This document shows positions 33,121-41,498 of a DNA stretch of 64,000 nt, piece after piece (within the stretch, counting starts at the first letter, position 1; every line of letters starts with the position of its first letter). Made by a program: the position numbers and the translations under genes. Origin of the DNA: Rhodoferax sp. (GTDB taxonomy: Bacteria; Pseudomonadota; Gammaproteobacteria; Burkholderiales; Burkholderiaceae_C); NCBI RefSeq assembly GCF_028714215.1, contig NZ_JAQTMS010000017.1, positions 1 through 64,000 on the forward strand, in the 5' to 3' direction. The notes under the pieces are model-generated. The model was not told the DNA's origin. It ran no database searches and worked only from the letters and a program-made list of their open reading frames with translations.

Positions 33121-33639
33121 TCAACGAAGCAAGGACTGGATGTCCTGTTCGAATTGAGTGAACGTGCGCGCACCGTCATGGAAGTAGCGCAGCTTGCCCG
33201 TCTTGTCGTAAATCAGGGACAACGGCACTCCGCTGGACCATCGCTGGTCGACCGAACGGTAGAACGTGTCCTCTACCGTCCCGGCGATGAATAACGGAAA
33301 TGCCGGATTCTGCGCGCGGACGAACCTCATGACGGCTTGGGTTTCGGAGAAATCGTTCAGGGAGACAGCGACCACTTCAAGGCCTCTTGCCTTGTACCCG
33401 CCATAGAGATTCACGAGAGCCGGAAATTCAACTGTGCAGGGAGCGCACCAGGTAGCCCAGAAGTGGAGCAGCACAACCTTCCCTTTGTTCTTTGCAAGCA
33501 GCGCTTGAATTTCCTTGCTGTTGATCCTGGGCAGGGCCGACGAATCGGCAGCAAAAGCGTTAGGCAGCAAGATCAGGCAAGCGACCAGAACGAGCCGGCC
33601 AAGTATCGGTGCGATGGGACGGGAGGGGTGCGCCGGCAT
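33121..33639 (-). CDS. TlpA/ResA-type membrane-anchored thiol-disulfide oxidoreductase
   Basis: The 172-residue protein has an N-terminal hydrophobic signal or anchor and a TlpA-like thioredoxin domain. VVLLHFWATWCAPCTVEFP puts the redox cysteines at residues 65 and 68, and GVPLSLIYD supplies the cis-proline loop. It acts outside the inner membrane as a reductant or oxidant of exported thiols. Its ATG directly abuts the stop codon of the upstream thioredoxin-like gene. It is the last gene of the redox run that starts at the response regulator (38,762). Confidence 0.88.
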   Translation of the reverse strand: MPAHPSRPIAPILGRLVLVACLILLPNAFAADSSALPRINSKEIQALLAKNKGKVVLLHFWATWCAPCTVEFPALVNLYGGYKARGLEVVAVSLNDFSETQAVMRFVRAQNPAFPLFIAGTVEDTFYRSVDQRWSSGVPLSLIYDKTGKLRYFHDGARTFTQFEQDIQSLLR

Positions 33640-34188
33640 TTATTTCTGACCGACTACGCGGGATACCGCATTCGTTACCCTGCCGAAGTTCTGCACCTTC
33701 ACATTGACGAAGTTCGCCGTGACCTTGCGCTTCGCGCTGACAAGGATCGTGTTGCTCACGCTGGCATTCAGCTTGTAAAGCTTGATGGCGACGTCGTGCT
33801 TCCCATTGCGCAACACGGTCAAGGGGATCGTGATGTGATTTTCCTCTGCCAATTTTTCGAGCCAGGGCTGGCTGTCTGGCCCCTCGATCATGACCGCGAC
33901 TACCCTCAGGTTCTGATCTTTCGCAAGGTCATTGAGCTTGCCTACCAAGCTCGCGGTTTCATTCCCCGTTTCCCGGAAAAACGCAAGAACCAGGGGGGCA
34001 TCCTTCGATTCGCATACGTAGCAGACCGAATTGCCCTTGTGCGGCCCGGTCACGTCCAGGACCGGAAAGGACGGAATCATCTCTCCCACGGCGCGGCCCG
34101 ACACGGTGTTCGGTGGCGCCGCCAGGCAGTCTGGAGCGGACGCCGCGATGCTCGTGGCAACCATGAACGCAAGCAAAGCTCGCTGCAT
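33640..34188 (-). CDS. Exported thioredoxin-like-fold protein with CYVC motif
   Basis: The 182-residue protein has a signal peptide (cleavage after DCLAA). Its mature domain reads like the start of a peroxiredoxin/thioredoxin fold: GEMIPSFPVLDVTGPHKG, then SVCYVCESKDAPLVLAFFRE with a CxxC at residues about 56-59, and NHITIPLTVLRNGK later. It is not a standard Prx, since PxxxTxxC is lacking. I infer a periplasmic redox partner of the TlpA protein encoded immediately downstream. A strong GGGGAAGG precedes the ATG. Confidence 0.7.
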   Translation of the reverse strand: MQRALLAFMVATSIAASAPDCLAAPPNTVSGRAVGEMIPSFPVLDVTGPHKGNSVCYVCESKDAPLVLAFFRETGNETASLVGKLNDLAKDQNLRVVAVMIEGPDSQPWLEKLAEENHITIPLTVLRNGKHDVAIKLYKLNASVSNTILVSAKRKVTANFVNVKVQNFGRVTNAVSRVVGQK

Positions 34189-34204
34189 ACAACCTTCCCC
34201 CGGC

Positions 34205-34663
34205 CTAGCGTTTCTCAGCCCGCCCGTTGGTGCTTCCTACGGTTGGATATCCCAGTTCTCGCCATCGGGGCAAGCCGCCCTGGAGAATCTTCAATCGCGT
34301 GTACCCCAGCTTCTCCAGTTTCGTCGCCATTGCGGTCGACTCTTCCTCTTGCTCACACGGGCAGTACAGCACCAGGGTCTTTGTGCGGGGAAGGTTCACC
34401 GGTGTCCTGATCCTGTCCGCGTAGGGCAGATTGACGGCACCGGGCAGGTGCGCTTCCTGGAAGTACTCGCTCGGCTGGGTATCGACGACGACGATATCCT
34501 GGGTTGCGCTGGAGTCGATCAGCTTCTTCAACTCCTGGGCAGTCACAAACGGATACCGCCCGGCCTTGCCTGGCTCGCCTGCCTCGCTCCGGAGGGTGAA
34601 GATGAGCGAGTCGCCTACCCAAGCGAGAAGAAACGAACGCGCGATGAGTCTTCTGGATGTCAT
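34205..34663 (-). CDS. Exported rhodanese-domain protein
   Basis: The 152-residue protein has a hydrophobic N-terminal signal and a single rhodanese domain: VTAQELKKLIDSS, VVVDTQPSEYFQEAHLPGAV, and the active-site loop LVLYCPCEQEEES with Cys near residue 112. LQGGLPRWRELGYP ends the domain. The CPCEQEEES loop keeps the catalytic Cys and resembles rhodaneses that move sulfur or handle persulfide. GGAG lies before the ATG. It is between the UGSC-like gene and the thioredoxin-like gene with gaps of 26 and 16 bases. Confidence 0.83.
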   Translation of the reverse strand: MTSRRLIARSFLLAWVGDSLIFTLRSEAGEPGKAGRYPFVTAQELKKLIDSSATQDIVVVDTQPSEYFQEAHLPGAVNLPYADRIRTPVNLPRTKTLVLYCPCEQEEESTAMATKLEKLGYTRLKILQGGLPRWRELGYPTVGSTNGRAEKR

Positions 34664-34689
34664 GAGATTCTCCTTGCCGGCCGGCTGTT

Positions 34690-36573
34690 CTACTGGATCA
34701 CGAATTCCTTCAGCGGGCGATATCCCGCCTTGTCCATGAGCTCGTCCCAGTTCGCGGGCAGGTTCACCTGCTTCACGGCTTTTCCCGTGGCGCCGGCCAG
34801 AACCTGCGCCTTGTTTCTGCTCGGGTCGCCGCAGACGAGAATCCGGATGCCATTGCGCGCAATCGACGGCATCGTCTTGATTTCTTCCCATCCAGGTGTT
34901 CTCGGATACCACGGCGGCAGTTTCCCTTTCGCTGCGCGCGGATCCCTGAGATCTCGCTCGACTTCCGCCTCGAAGGACCGGAATATCCGGCCGTAGGAGC
35001 CGTACACCTTGGAGAAGGTCCACTCGTACGTGGGCTTTCTCGCCGTGTCCACCAATTCTTCGATCAGCTTCTTCTTCGTATAGCCGCCCTTTGCGAGAAC
35101 TTCGGCAGTGCCCGGCGTGATCAGCAGCGTTCGCGGCGAATCGATCATGCCGGTGGCAAAGGCTTCGTTGTAGGTGATTGCGTAGGCCAGGATCTGCATC
35201 AGGATCTTGGGGTCGGAGGTCGATGGGATGACGTTTTGCCCCATGAACGAGCTGCTCGCGGCTGCTACCGTATTCGCGTTCCTGTCGAATCCTCTTTCCA
35301 CGTGATCCGGCTCCCAGCCGATGTTCTTCAGGGCTTCTTCGTCTTCGGCCAGGACCCAGGATTGCAGCTTGCCGAACGTGCCCATCTGCGTTTCCTTGAT
35401 CCGGAAACCCGCTATGTTCCTCTCGATGAGGCTCATGGCGCGGCCGATGGCCGCATTGGCGGGTGCGGCGATCAGCCCCTGCCCGTAGTCGATCCCGAGC
35501 TGCCTGGCCAGCGGCCCGTTGAGCCAATAGAACGTGCTGAGTGAATGTGTGCTGCCGCCCGTCACGGTCAGCCGGTATGCAGGGTCGCCGATGGCTTGCA
35601 CCGCCGCAATGATGACCGGCATGTGCTCCGGGCGCGCTCCTGCCATGACGGCGTTGACGGCGATATTCCACGGTGTGGCTCGCAGGTTCGCCAAAGGAAG
35701 CACGGCGATCTCCTCGTGCCGGGCGTAGCCGGTGTATTTCAGGAACTCTTCGACCCGCGCCACGGTGGGCGGGATGATCGCCATCCCGTCACTCCACTGG
35801 TAATCCGCGAAGTAGCGGTTGACCTCGTCGAGCGTTCCCGTGAACACCACTTCCGGGGCCTTCTTCTCCTTGAGAGCTCCCTCCTGATTCGGGGACAATT
35901 CGGCCAATGGCTTTGTCAGAGCCTGTACCACCTGGGGTACCACCACCTTGGTCGCGTTCTCCCGCACTTGTGAGTCCGAGTGGAGATCGAACGGGCCGGG
36001 ATACACGGCCACGCGCATCGACGGCACGCCCTGGTCGTGCGCCGTCATTTCGGCCTGTTTCCTGAAAGCAGGCGCTACCACGACGACGCTCGGGATCCCC
36101 GATTTTTCGGCGACAACCGCCGCCTGCGTGGCACGCGGTGTACACACCCCACAGCCGCCATCCCCGGTGATCACCACGCTGCAAGCTTCCTGCTTCAGCG
36201 CGAGCCGCAATTTCTCGGCATCCGTTTGGGGATTGTCGGGCGTCGACGGCAATGGAGCGATTGGCATCTGCGTGTGCGAGACGACCCTGATGTCCGGATA
36301 GATCCGCTTCAACTGTTCCCCGATCGCCGGGAGCGTGATGTCGGCCTTGAATGCCCGGTTCGACACCATGCAGACCGTCTTGCCGGCCAAGGTATTCGGC
36401 CGAGGCGTCATGTTGATCATCTTCACGGTACTTTCGCCGATCGGGCTCAGGACGCTGTACACCGGCTCAGCCGAGCCGGCTCGAACTGCACCGGACGTCT
36501 GCGCCGCCGCCGAAGCACTGAACACAACAAGCGCTAACCAGAGCTTGACGCTCCTGATTTCAGTTGAAGCCAT
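34690..36573 (-). CDS. UGSC-like (Cys-form) redox protein, exported, large
   Basis: The 627-residue protein has a signal peptide (FSASAAAQ) and an N-terminal domain like the UGSC selenoprotein family. TGDGGCGVCTPRATQ puts CGVC at residues 141-144, where family members have U/C-G-S-C. VSNRAFKADITLPAIGEQL precedes it. A second region from about residue 260 (WSDGMAIIPPTVARVEEFL, then VTGGSTHSLSTFYWLNG) is conserved with it in longer family members. No function is established; a thiol-based reaction is inferred. I chose the ATG at 36573 with GGAG upstream; another ATG lies 24 bases earlier. The surrounding genes are all thiol-related. Confidence 0.65.
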   Translation of the reverse strand: MASTEIRSVKLWLALVVFSASAAAQTSGAVRAGSAEPVYSVLSPIGESTVKMINMTPRPNTLAGKTVCMVSNRAFKADITLPAIGEQLKRIYPDIRVVSHTQMPIAPLPSTPDNPQTDAEKLRLALKQEACSVVITGDGGCGVCTPRATQAAVVAEKSGIPSVVVVAPAFRKQAEMTAHDQGVPSMRVAVYPGPFDLHSDSQVRENATKVVVPQVVQALTKPLAELSPNQEGALKEKKAPEVVFTGTLDEVNRYFADYQWSDGMAIIPPTVARVEEFLKYTGYARHEEIAVLPLANLRATPWNIAVNAVMAGARPEHMPVIIAAVQAIGDPAYRLTVTGGSTHSLSTFYWLNGPLARQLGIDYGQGLIAAPANAAIGRAMSLIERNIAGFRIKETQMGTFGKLQSWVLAEDEEALKNIGWEPDHVERGFDRNANTVAAASSSFMGQNVIPSTSDPKILMQILAYAITYNEAFATGMIDSPRTLLITPGTAEVLAKGGYTKKKLIEELVDTARKPTYEWTFSKVYGSYGRIFRSFEAEVERDLRDPRAAKGKLPPWYPRTPGWEEIKTMPSIARNGIRILVCGDPSRNKAQVLAGATGKAVKQVNLPANWDELMDKAGYRPLKEFVIQ

Positions 36574-36685
36574 TTTCAAGGGATCTCCGTTGTTCATCTC
36601 GTCAGTACCGAGCCTATAGAAGAATTGTTGCTCCCCGGTTGCCAACTGGTGAACTCGCGTCACACGCGCCTGTTGCAGCGCCCGC

Positions 36686-38020
36686 TCATGCGGCGATCAA
36701 TTCCAGTGTGGCGCAGAGGCCGCCGCCCGCCCGGTTGCTGATCAGCAGCCGGCCACCGTGGCGGATTGCAACTTCGTTCGTGATCGAGAGGCCCAGCCCC
36801 GCGCCGGACGAGTAGCCGCGAGAGCGATCCAACTGCTCGAACGGCTGTAGCACGCGCGCGATCTCGGACTCCGGAATTCCCGGGCCGCGGTCCATCACAT
36901 GAACCCGCACGCGTTCGCCTTCCAGGTCCACCGACAGCTCCAGTTCGGACGCATGCACGACGGCATTTCGCAGCAGGTTCACGAGCGCACGGCGCAACGA
37001 AGGCGCGTGCCCGCGCACCACGAACCCAGTGGGCTCGGGGCTGCGTACCTCCACGCCCAGGGCTTCGATGTCCTCCACGGCTTGCGCGAGCAATCCGTCC
37101 AGATCCACCGACTCCAAAGGTGGCGTCTCGCCGATGCCGCGCAGGTAGTCGAGCGTGCCCTGCACCATTTCTTCCAACTGGCGCAAATCGCGGCCGAAGG
37201 AGGTTCGGCTTGCGGGATCGGCGAGCAACTCGGCGCGAAGCCGCAGGCGGGTGATCGGCGTGCGCAGGTCGTGCGAGATGGCCGCAAGCGCCTGCACGCG
37301 CCCTTGCACGTGCTCCTTGAGCCGCTGGTGCAGGCCGTTCAGCACCTCGGCAGCGCCGCGCACTTCGGGCGGCCCCTGCAGCGCCAGGGGCGTGACCTCA
37401 AGGCCTGCGCCCAGCGCTTGCGCACCGCGGGCGAGCTGCTCCAGCGGACGCAATGCCCAGCGCATCGCCAGCATCACCAGCAGCGACGTCACCACGCCGA
37501 GCAGCAGGAACGGCCCCAGCAGGCCGTCGGTGCGGAACCTCGGTTGCGCCACCTCCACCTCGGCTTGAAGCTGTTGCCCGTCGCGCAGGCTGGTCGCGAT
37601 CGTGATGCGCAGCCCCTGCGTGCGAGAGGAGTCGCGCACGCGCTGCAGGGGACCGCGCGTGGCGACGACCGATACCGCGCGGGCGGAGAGGCGCCGTCCC
37701 CACACCTCGCGCACCACGGCCAGCACTTCCGGTGGCGCGGCTTGCGGCGCGGACGCGGCATCGAGCCGCACGACCGGGTACGGGACCGCAGCCGCGACGG
37801 CGGCGCGGTCCGCCGCCGGGACGGCGTCGATGACCGCCACCACGTCCGCGGCGCGCTGCACCTGTTGCACCAGTGCGGCGCGGCGCGCGGTGGCGGCGCG
37901 ATCCGACAGCGCCCACCAGAGACTGGCCGCCTGCACCGACAACAGCCCGGCCAACAGCAGCAGGAGCAGCCGCGCCCGCAGCGACACACTCGCCCATGCA
38001 CGCTGCGACCGCTCAAGCAT
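36686..38020 (-). CDS. Two-component sensor histidine kinase (OmpR-partner type)
   Basis: The 444-residue protein has two membrane segments (about residues 16-38 and 167-188) around a periplasmic sensor region of about 130 residues, a HAMP linker, a HisKA box AAISHDLRTPITRLRLRAEL with His250, and a HATPase domain with NLLRNAVVHA, DRGPGIPE and SGAGLGLSI. It overlaps the response-regulator gene by eight bases. It probably senses an envelope signal for the redox genes that follow it on the same strand. No PAS domain is present. Confidence 0.92.
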   Translation of the reverse strand: MLERSQRAWASVSLRARLLLLLLAGLLSVQAASLWWALSDRAATARRAALVQQVQRAADVVAVIDAVPAADRAAVAAAVPYPVVRLDAASAPQAAPPEVLAVVREVWGRRLSARAVSVVATRGPLQRVRDSSRTQGLRITIATSLRDGQQLQAEVEVAQPRFRTDGLLGPFLLLGVVTSLLVMLAMRWALRPLEQLARGAQALGAGLEVTPLALQGPPEVRGAAEVLNGLHQRLKEHVQGRVQALAAISHDLRTPITRLRLRAELLADPASRTSFGRDLRQLEEMVQGTLDYLRGIGETPPLESVDLDGLLAQAVEDIEALGVEVRSPEPTGFVVRGHAPSLRRALVNLLRNAVVHASELELSVDLEGERVRVHVMDRGPGIPESEIARVLQPFEQLDRSRGYSSGAGLGLSITNEVAIRHGGRLLISNRAGGGLCATLELIAA

Positions 38021-38762
38021 CGGGCGGCACCGCGTGCACGTCGGCGTCCAGCACATAGCCGCTGTTGCGAATGGTCTTGAGGAACTGGCCTTCGCCTGCG
38101 TCCCGCAGCCTTTGGCGCAAGCGGTAGACCTGGAAGTCGATTGTGCGATCGGAAGGTTGGAGATCGCGCTTGTGCGCCAGTTCCACGAGGCGTTCCCGCG
38201 ACAACACAACGCGCGGGTGCATGAGGAATACGCAGAGCAGCCGGTACTCTGACGTCGACAGCGGCACCAGGACGCCGTCATCGTGCCGCAGCTCACGCGA
38301 ACGGGTGTCCAGGCGCCAGGCGCCGAACCGCAGCCTGGCCGGCAGGGTCGAGTCAGCGGCCGCACCCGCAGTGCGCGCGGGCGCGCGACGCAACACCGCG
38401 CGGATGCGGGCCACCAGCTCGCGTGGCTCGAATGGCTTGCTCACGTAGTCATCCGCGCCGATCTCCAGGCCCACCACGCGATCGATCGGAGAACTCAGCG
38501 CCGTGACCATGATGACGGGCACGCGCGTGTGCTCCCGCAGCCACCGCAGGAGGTCCAGGCCGCTCTCCTGCGCAAGCATGACGTCGAGCACCACGAGGTC
38601 GATGCGGTGTTCCTGGAAGTTCTGCCGCATCTCGGCGCCACCGGCCGCCAGTAGCGGGCGCAGCTCACAGGCTTCCAGATACTGGCGCAGCAACTGTCGG
38701 ATCTCGGGGTCGTCATCGACGACCAGCACGGAGTCGGGCGAGGTGGGCGCGGCGGTTGGCAT
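38013..38762 (-). CDS. OmpR-family response regulator
   Basis: The 249-residue protein has a receiver domain with VLVVDDDPEIR at the start, phospho-acceptor Asp60 in VVLDVML and a late KPFEPRELVARI. An OmpR/PhoB winged helix follows (LSTSEYRLLCVFLMHPRVVLSRERL, then DRTIDFQVYRLRQRL). It is the first gene of the run RR-kinase-UGSC-rhodanese-thioredoxin-TlpA. The start at 38762 gives the normal N-terminus. Upstream is a 239-base gap before the divergent tannase gene. Confidence 0.92.
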   Translation of the reverse strand: MPTAAPTSPDSVLVVDDDPEIRQLLRQYLEACELRPLLAAGGAEMRQNFQEHRIDLVVLDVMLAQESGLDLLRWLREHTRVPVIMVTALSSPIDRVVGLEIGADDYVSKPFEPRELVARIRAVLRRAPARTAGAAADSTLPARLRFGAWRLDTRSRELRHDDGVLVPLSTSEYRLLCVFLMHPRVVLSRERLVELAHKRDLQPSDRTIDFQVYRLRQRLRDAGEGQFLKTIRNSGYVLDADVHAVPPDA

Positions 38763-39001
38763 CCCCGGATTGTCGTGGCGATTTGTGAGACCTGCCAGCG
38801 GTCATACAAAGCTGCTACCTGCGCTTTACAAAACCGTGCAGGACGGGTGCCGTCGTGGTGGAGAAGGTCCGCTTCTGTCAACCATCGCGCCAGTTCGTGC
38901 ACCGTGTACCTGAACATCCCGGATTGCGATGAGACAGCGCGACGGGGCGCCTCACCGGTGACACGATTATGATCACATGACACAAGAATCCGGATACCTC
39001 C

Positions 39002-40477
39002 ATGCTGGAACACATATTGGTCACGTCGACCCGGTTGCTACCCCTGATGCTGGCAGCTTGCGCATCCATCAGCAGTTCCGCCGCCGTCCAGCCCGTGCTG
39101 GCGTGTGTCAATCTGTTGAACACAAATTTCGAGAATGTCGTCGTTACTGCTGCCAGGGCAGTGCCTGCTATCGATCAGTTGCCAGGCTACTGCGAAGTCT
39201 TGGCCACTGAGATCGGGACCCGCCATGACATGAAGGCGCTGCTGCCCGAAACATGGTCTCGCCGCTTTTACCAGCAAGGCGGCAGTGGCATGGATGGCGT
39301 GATTCCTGAATTGATCCCGCAAAACATCACCGCTACGCAGGGTGGCAGTGCCGCCCTGAAAGCGGGCGCTATCGTTCTTGGCAACAACGGTGGTCACAGA
39401 GATCGCACTGGCGCGGACTTGCTTGATAACCCGAACGCAACCGAAAGGTACGCTCACACAGCCATTGGTATCGCCAGGGATTTCGGCGAAGCCCTGGCAC
39501 GGGCCTATTACGGCAAGCCAACCCAATTTGCCTATTACCAGGGATGCTCCAACGGAGGGCGTGGCGCGCTCAATGCCGCCGCCAAATACGGCACGAAGTT
39601 TGATGCGGTCATCGCGGGTTCGCCAACGCGTAGCGATCCGGGGGTCACCGCACAATGGTTGCGTCTTTCTCAATTGCCCCTGCCGCAATACGACAAACTC
39701 AAGGCGGTTGCAGCGGCCGCTGTTTTGAAGTGCGACAGGCTCGATGGTGTGCAGGATGGGATCATTTCAAACTGGCGAGCCTGCGAATTTGATCCGGCCA
39801 AGGATGTACAGGTTGCGCTTCAACTGACGCCTGTGGAAGCGGCAGCCATCAAGAGCTTGATGAGCGACATTGAACTTCCCAACTCGGGTACCGTTTACTC
39901 GGGCTACGGTTATGGTTTTGGCGACAAAAGCATGAAGTTTTCGTCCAAACTTTATGAATTCCTCGGGCTTGGATACATGCGCTACATCGTTCTCAATGAA
40001 CCCAAATGGGAGGCCGCCAACTTTACGGTTGAGGTCTATTTCGAGCGGATCCGGTCGATCCTGGAAGATAAGTATCAATTCGACGCCGAGACGGCAGGAC
40101 TCCAACAATTCTTGGATTCAGGAAAGAAGATTCTGGTTTGGCACGGTTCTGACGACACCATCGATTCGCATCGCGACACCATCCGCAAATGGGATGAATT
40201 GGAGAGCGCCGCGGGTGCGATGGCAAGGCAGAACGCCCGGCTCTTCATCCTTCCCGGTGTTCAGCATTGCGGCGGGGGCGCTGGTGCCGATACTTTCGAT
40301 CCTTTCACGGCCATGATGAATTGGGTCGAGAAAGGCGTTGCGCCCGATGGCCTGGTTGCAACCAAATTGGACGGCGTACCGGTCTCGTCGCGCCCGCTAT
40401 GCCGGCATCCGAGTTATCCACGATACCGGGGCGCAGGCGATATCAATCTGGCAGAAAACTACCGGTGCACCCCATAG
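39002..40477 (+). CDS. Tannase/feruloyl esterase-family secreted esterase
   Basis: The 491-residue protein has a signal sequence with a lipobox-like LMLAACAS. The catalytic set of the tannase family is complete: GCSNGGRGAL with Cys182-Ser183, an Asp in WHGSDDTIDSH near residue 382, and His-Cys in GVQHCGGGA near residue 420. The family's CS-D-HC arrangement, in which a disulfide ties Ser and His loops, is thus present. Such enzymes release gallate, ferulate or related aromatic acids from plant esters. It has a weak ribosome-binding site and stands alone, divergent from the redox two-component operon. Confidence 0.85.
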   Translation: MLEHILVTSTRLLPLMLAACASISSSAAVQPVLACVNLLNTNFENVVVTAARAVPAIDQLPGYCEVLATEIGTRHDMKALLPETWSRRFYQQGGSGMDGVIPELIPQNITATQGGSAALKAGAIVLGNNGGHRDRTGADLLDNPNATERYAHTAIGIARDFGEALARAYYGKPTQFAYYQGCSNGGRGALNAAAKYGTKFDAVIAGSPTRSDPGVTAQWLRLSQLPLPQYDKLKAVAAAAVLKCDRLDGVQDGIISNWRACEFDPAKDVQVALQLTPVEAAAIKSLMSDIELPNSGTVYSGYGYGFGDKSMKFSSKLYEFLGLGYMRYIVLNEPKWEAANFTVEVYFERIRSILEDKYQFDAETAGLQQFLDSGKKILVWHGSDDTIDSHRDTIRKWDELESAAGAMARQNARLFILPGVQHCGGGAGADTFDPFTAMMNWVEKGVAPDGLVATKLDGVPVSSRPLCRHPSYPRYRGAGDINLAENYRCTP

Positions 40478-40568
40478 AGCAGGCGGTCGTCCCTGAAATC
40501 TTCACTCCGAACCCAAGCGCGGCGTGTGCCGGTCTCGTTGAAGTCCCTGCGCCGTTGCCGAGCGAGAC

Positions 40569-41417
40569 TTACTGCGCCAGCGATGGTTTGATGGCCAGTG
40601 CGGCCGCTTCGGCGACGCAATCGCGATCAGGCTTCATGCCCATGCTGCGCACTGCTGCAAGCTCGGCTTTGGCGGCACCAAGATCAGCCCGAAAGTCATC
40701 ATCGGCATGCAGCCGTGCGACCGTTCCGGCGGCGACGTTGCGTGCCTGAACCACGTCGCTGTGCCAATGGGCGTTGCAGACGTTGCGGCTCTCGCCAAAA
40801 CTCAGGCCACGCAGCAGGATGGCGTCGCTCTGGGCGGGCGAAAGCTCGGCCAGAATCAGCGCCCAACCCCAGCCGGCAGCGGTGTGCCCGGACGGATAGG
40901 AGCCGTCTTTTGCCAGTATCTCCCGGTCGTTGGGCGTGCAGATGGGCTCCTGGTTCCAGATGAACGGTCGAGCCCGGTTGTAATGAATCTTGGCGGCATA
41001 GGTGGAACCCCCGAGGTCGGCCAACGTGCGGCGCAGCAACTTGTAGAGACGGGGCGTAGCGGGCTCGCTGACAGGAGCGTTCAAGGCACAGGAAAACGTT
41101 CCAGCCGCATGCGGAAAACTCAGGTTGGCATCCGATTTGGCCAACGCCCAGCGCGCCGTGTCGCGCAAGAGGAAGCTGCGGCGGCTGATCTCCTTGTCCA
41201 GCATCAAGGCTGAAGAATCGGCGGCGGGAACCGGGGGCACCATGGCAAGGCTGTTCGGCAATGCGCTGGGCGCAAGGTAACCTGGCAGCATTCCGGTGAA
41301 TCCTGCCGGTACGGCAATGCTGTCATTCTGTGCCTGCACAGTGATACAAGCGGTGGTGATGGCAACAAGGGCAGCGCGCCGACCGAACTTCTGCCGAAAA
41401 AACATCTTTGAAGTCAT
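40569..41417 (-). CDS. phoN: Class A non-specific acid phosphatase (PAP2 superfamily)
   Basis: The 282-residue protein has a signal peptide (cleavage near TVQAQ). It carries the class A acid phosphatase signature in order: KIHYNRARP (K-x6-RP), PSGH near residue 172 and SRNVCNAHWHSD (SR-x5-H-x3-D). It hydrolyses phosphomonoesters in the periplasm. GGAG seven bases before the ATG supports the start at 41417. It lies 81 bases downstream of the C11 peptidase gene on the same strand and may be transcribed with it from the 43.6-kb promoter. Confidence 0.88.
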   Translation of the reverse strand: MTSKMFFRQKFGRRAALVAITTACITVQAQNDSIAVPAGFTGMLPGYLAPSALPNSLAMVPPVPAADSSALMLDKEISRRSFLLRDTARWALAKSDANLSFPHAAGTFSCALNAPVSEPATPRLYKLLRRTLADLGGSTYAAKIHYNRARPFIWNQEPICTPNDREILAKDGSYPSGHTAAGWGWALILAELSPAQSDAILLRGLSFGESRNVCNAHWHSDVVQARNVAAGTVARLHADDDFRADLGAAKAELAAVRSMGMKPDRDCVAEAAALAIKPSLAQ

Positions 41418-41498
41418 TCAATGCTCCATTGGTTAGGCGTCAGCCTAGAGTGCCTCTTACCGGCGATTGACGCCAATTACCTTCGCCGGGAAAGCGTA

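Noticed and set aside
34664-35671. A minus-strand extension of the rhodanese frame to 35671.
   Set aside because: The extension overlaps the UGSC-like gene in another frame; the ATG at 34663 has GGAG and starts a normal signal peptide.
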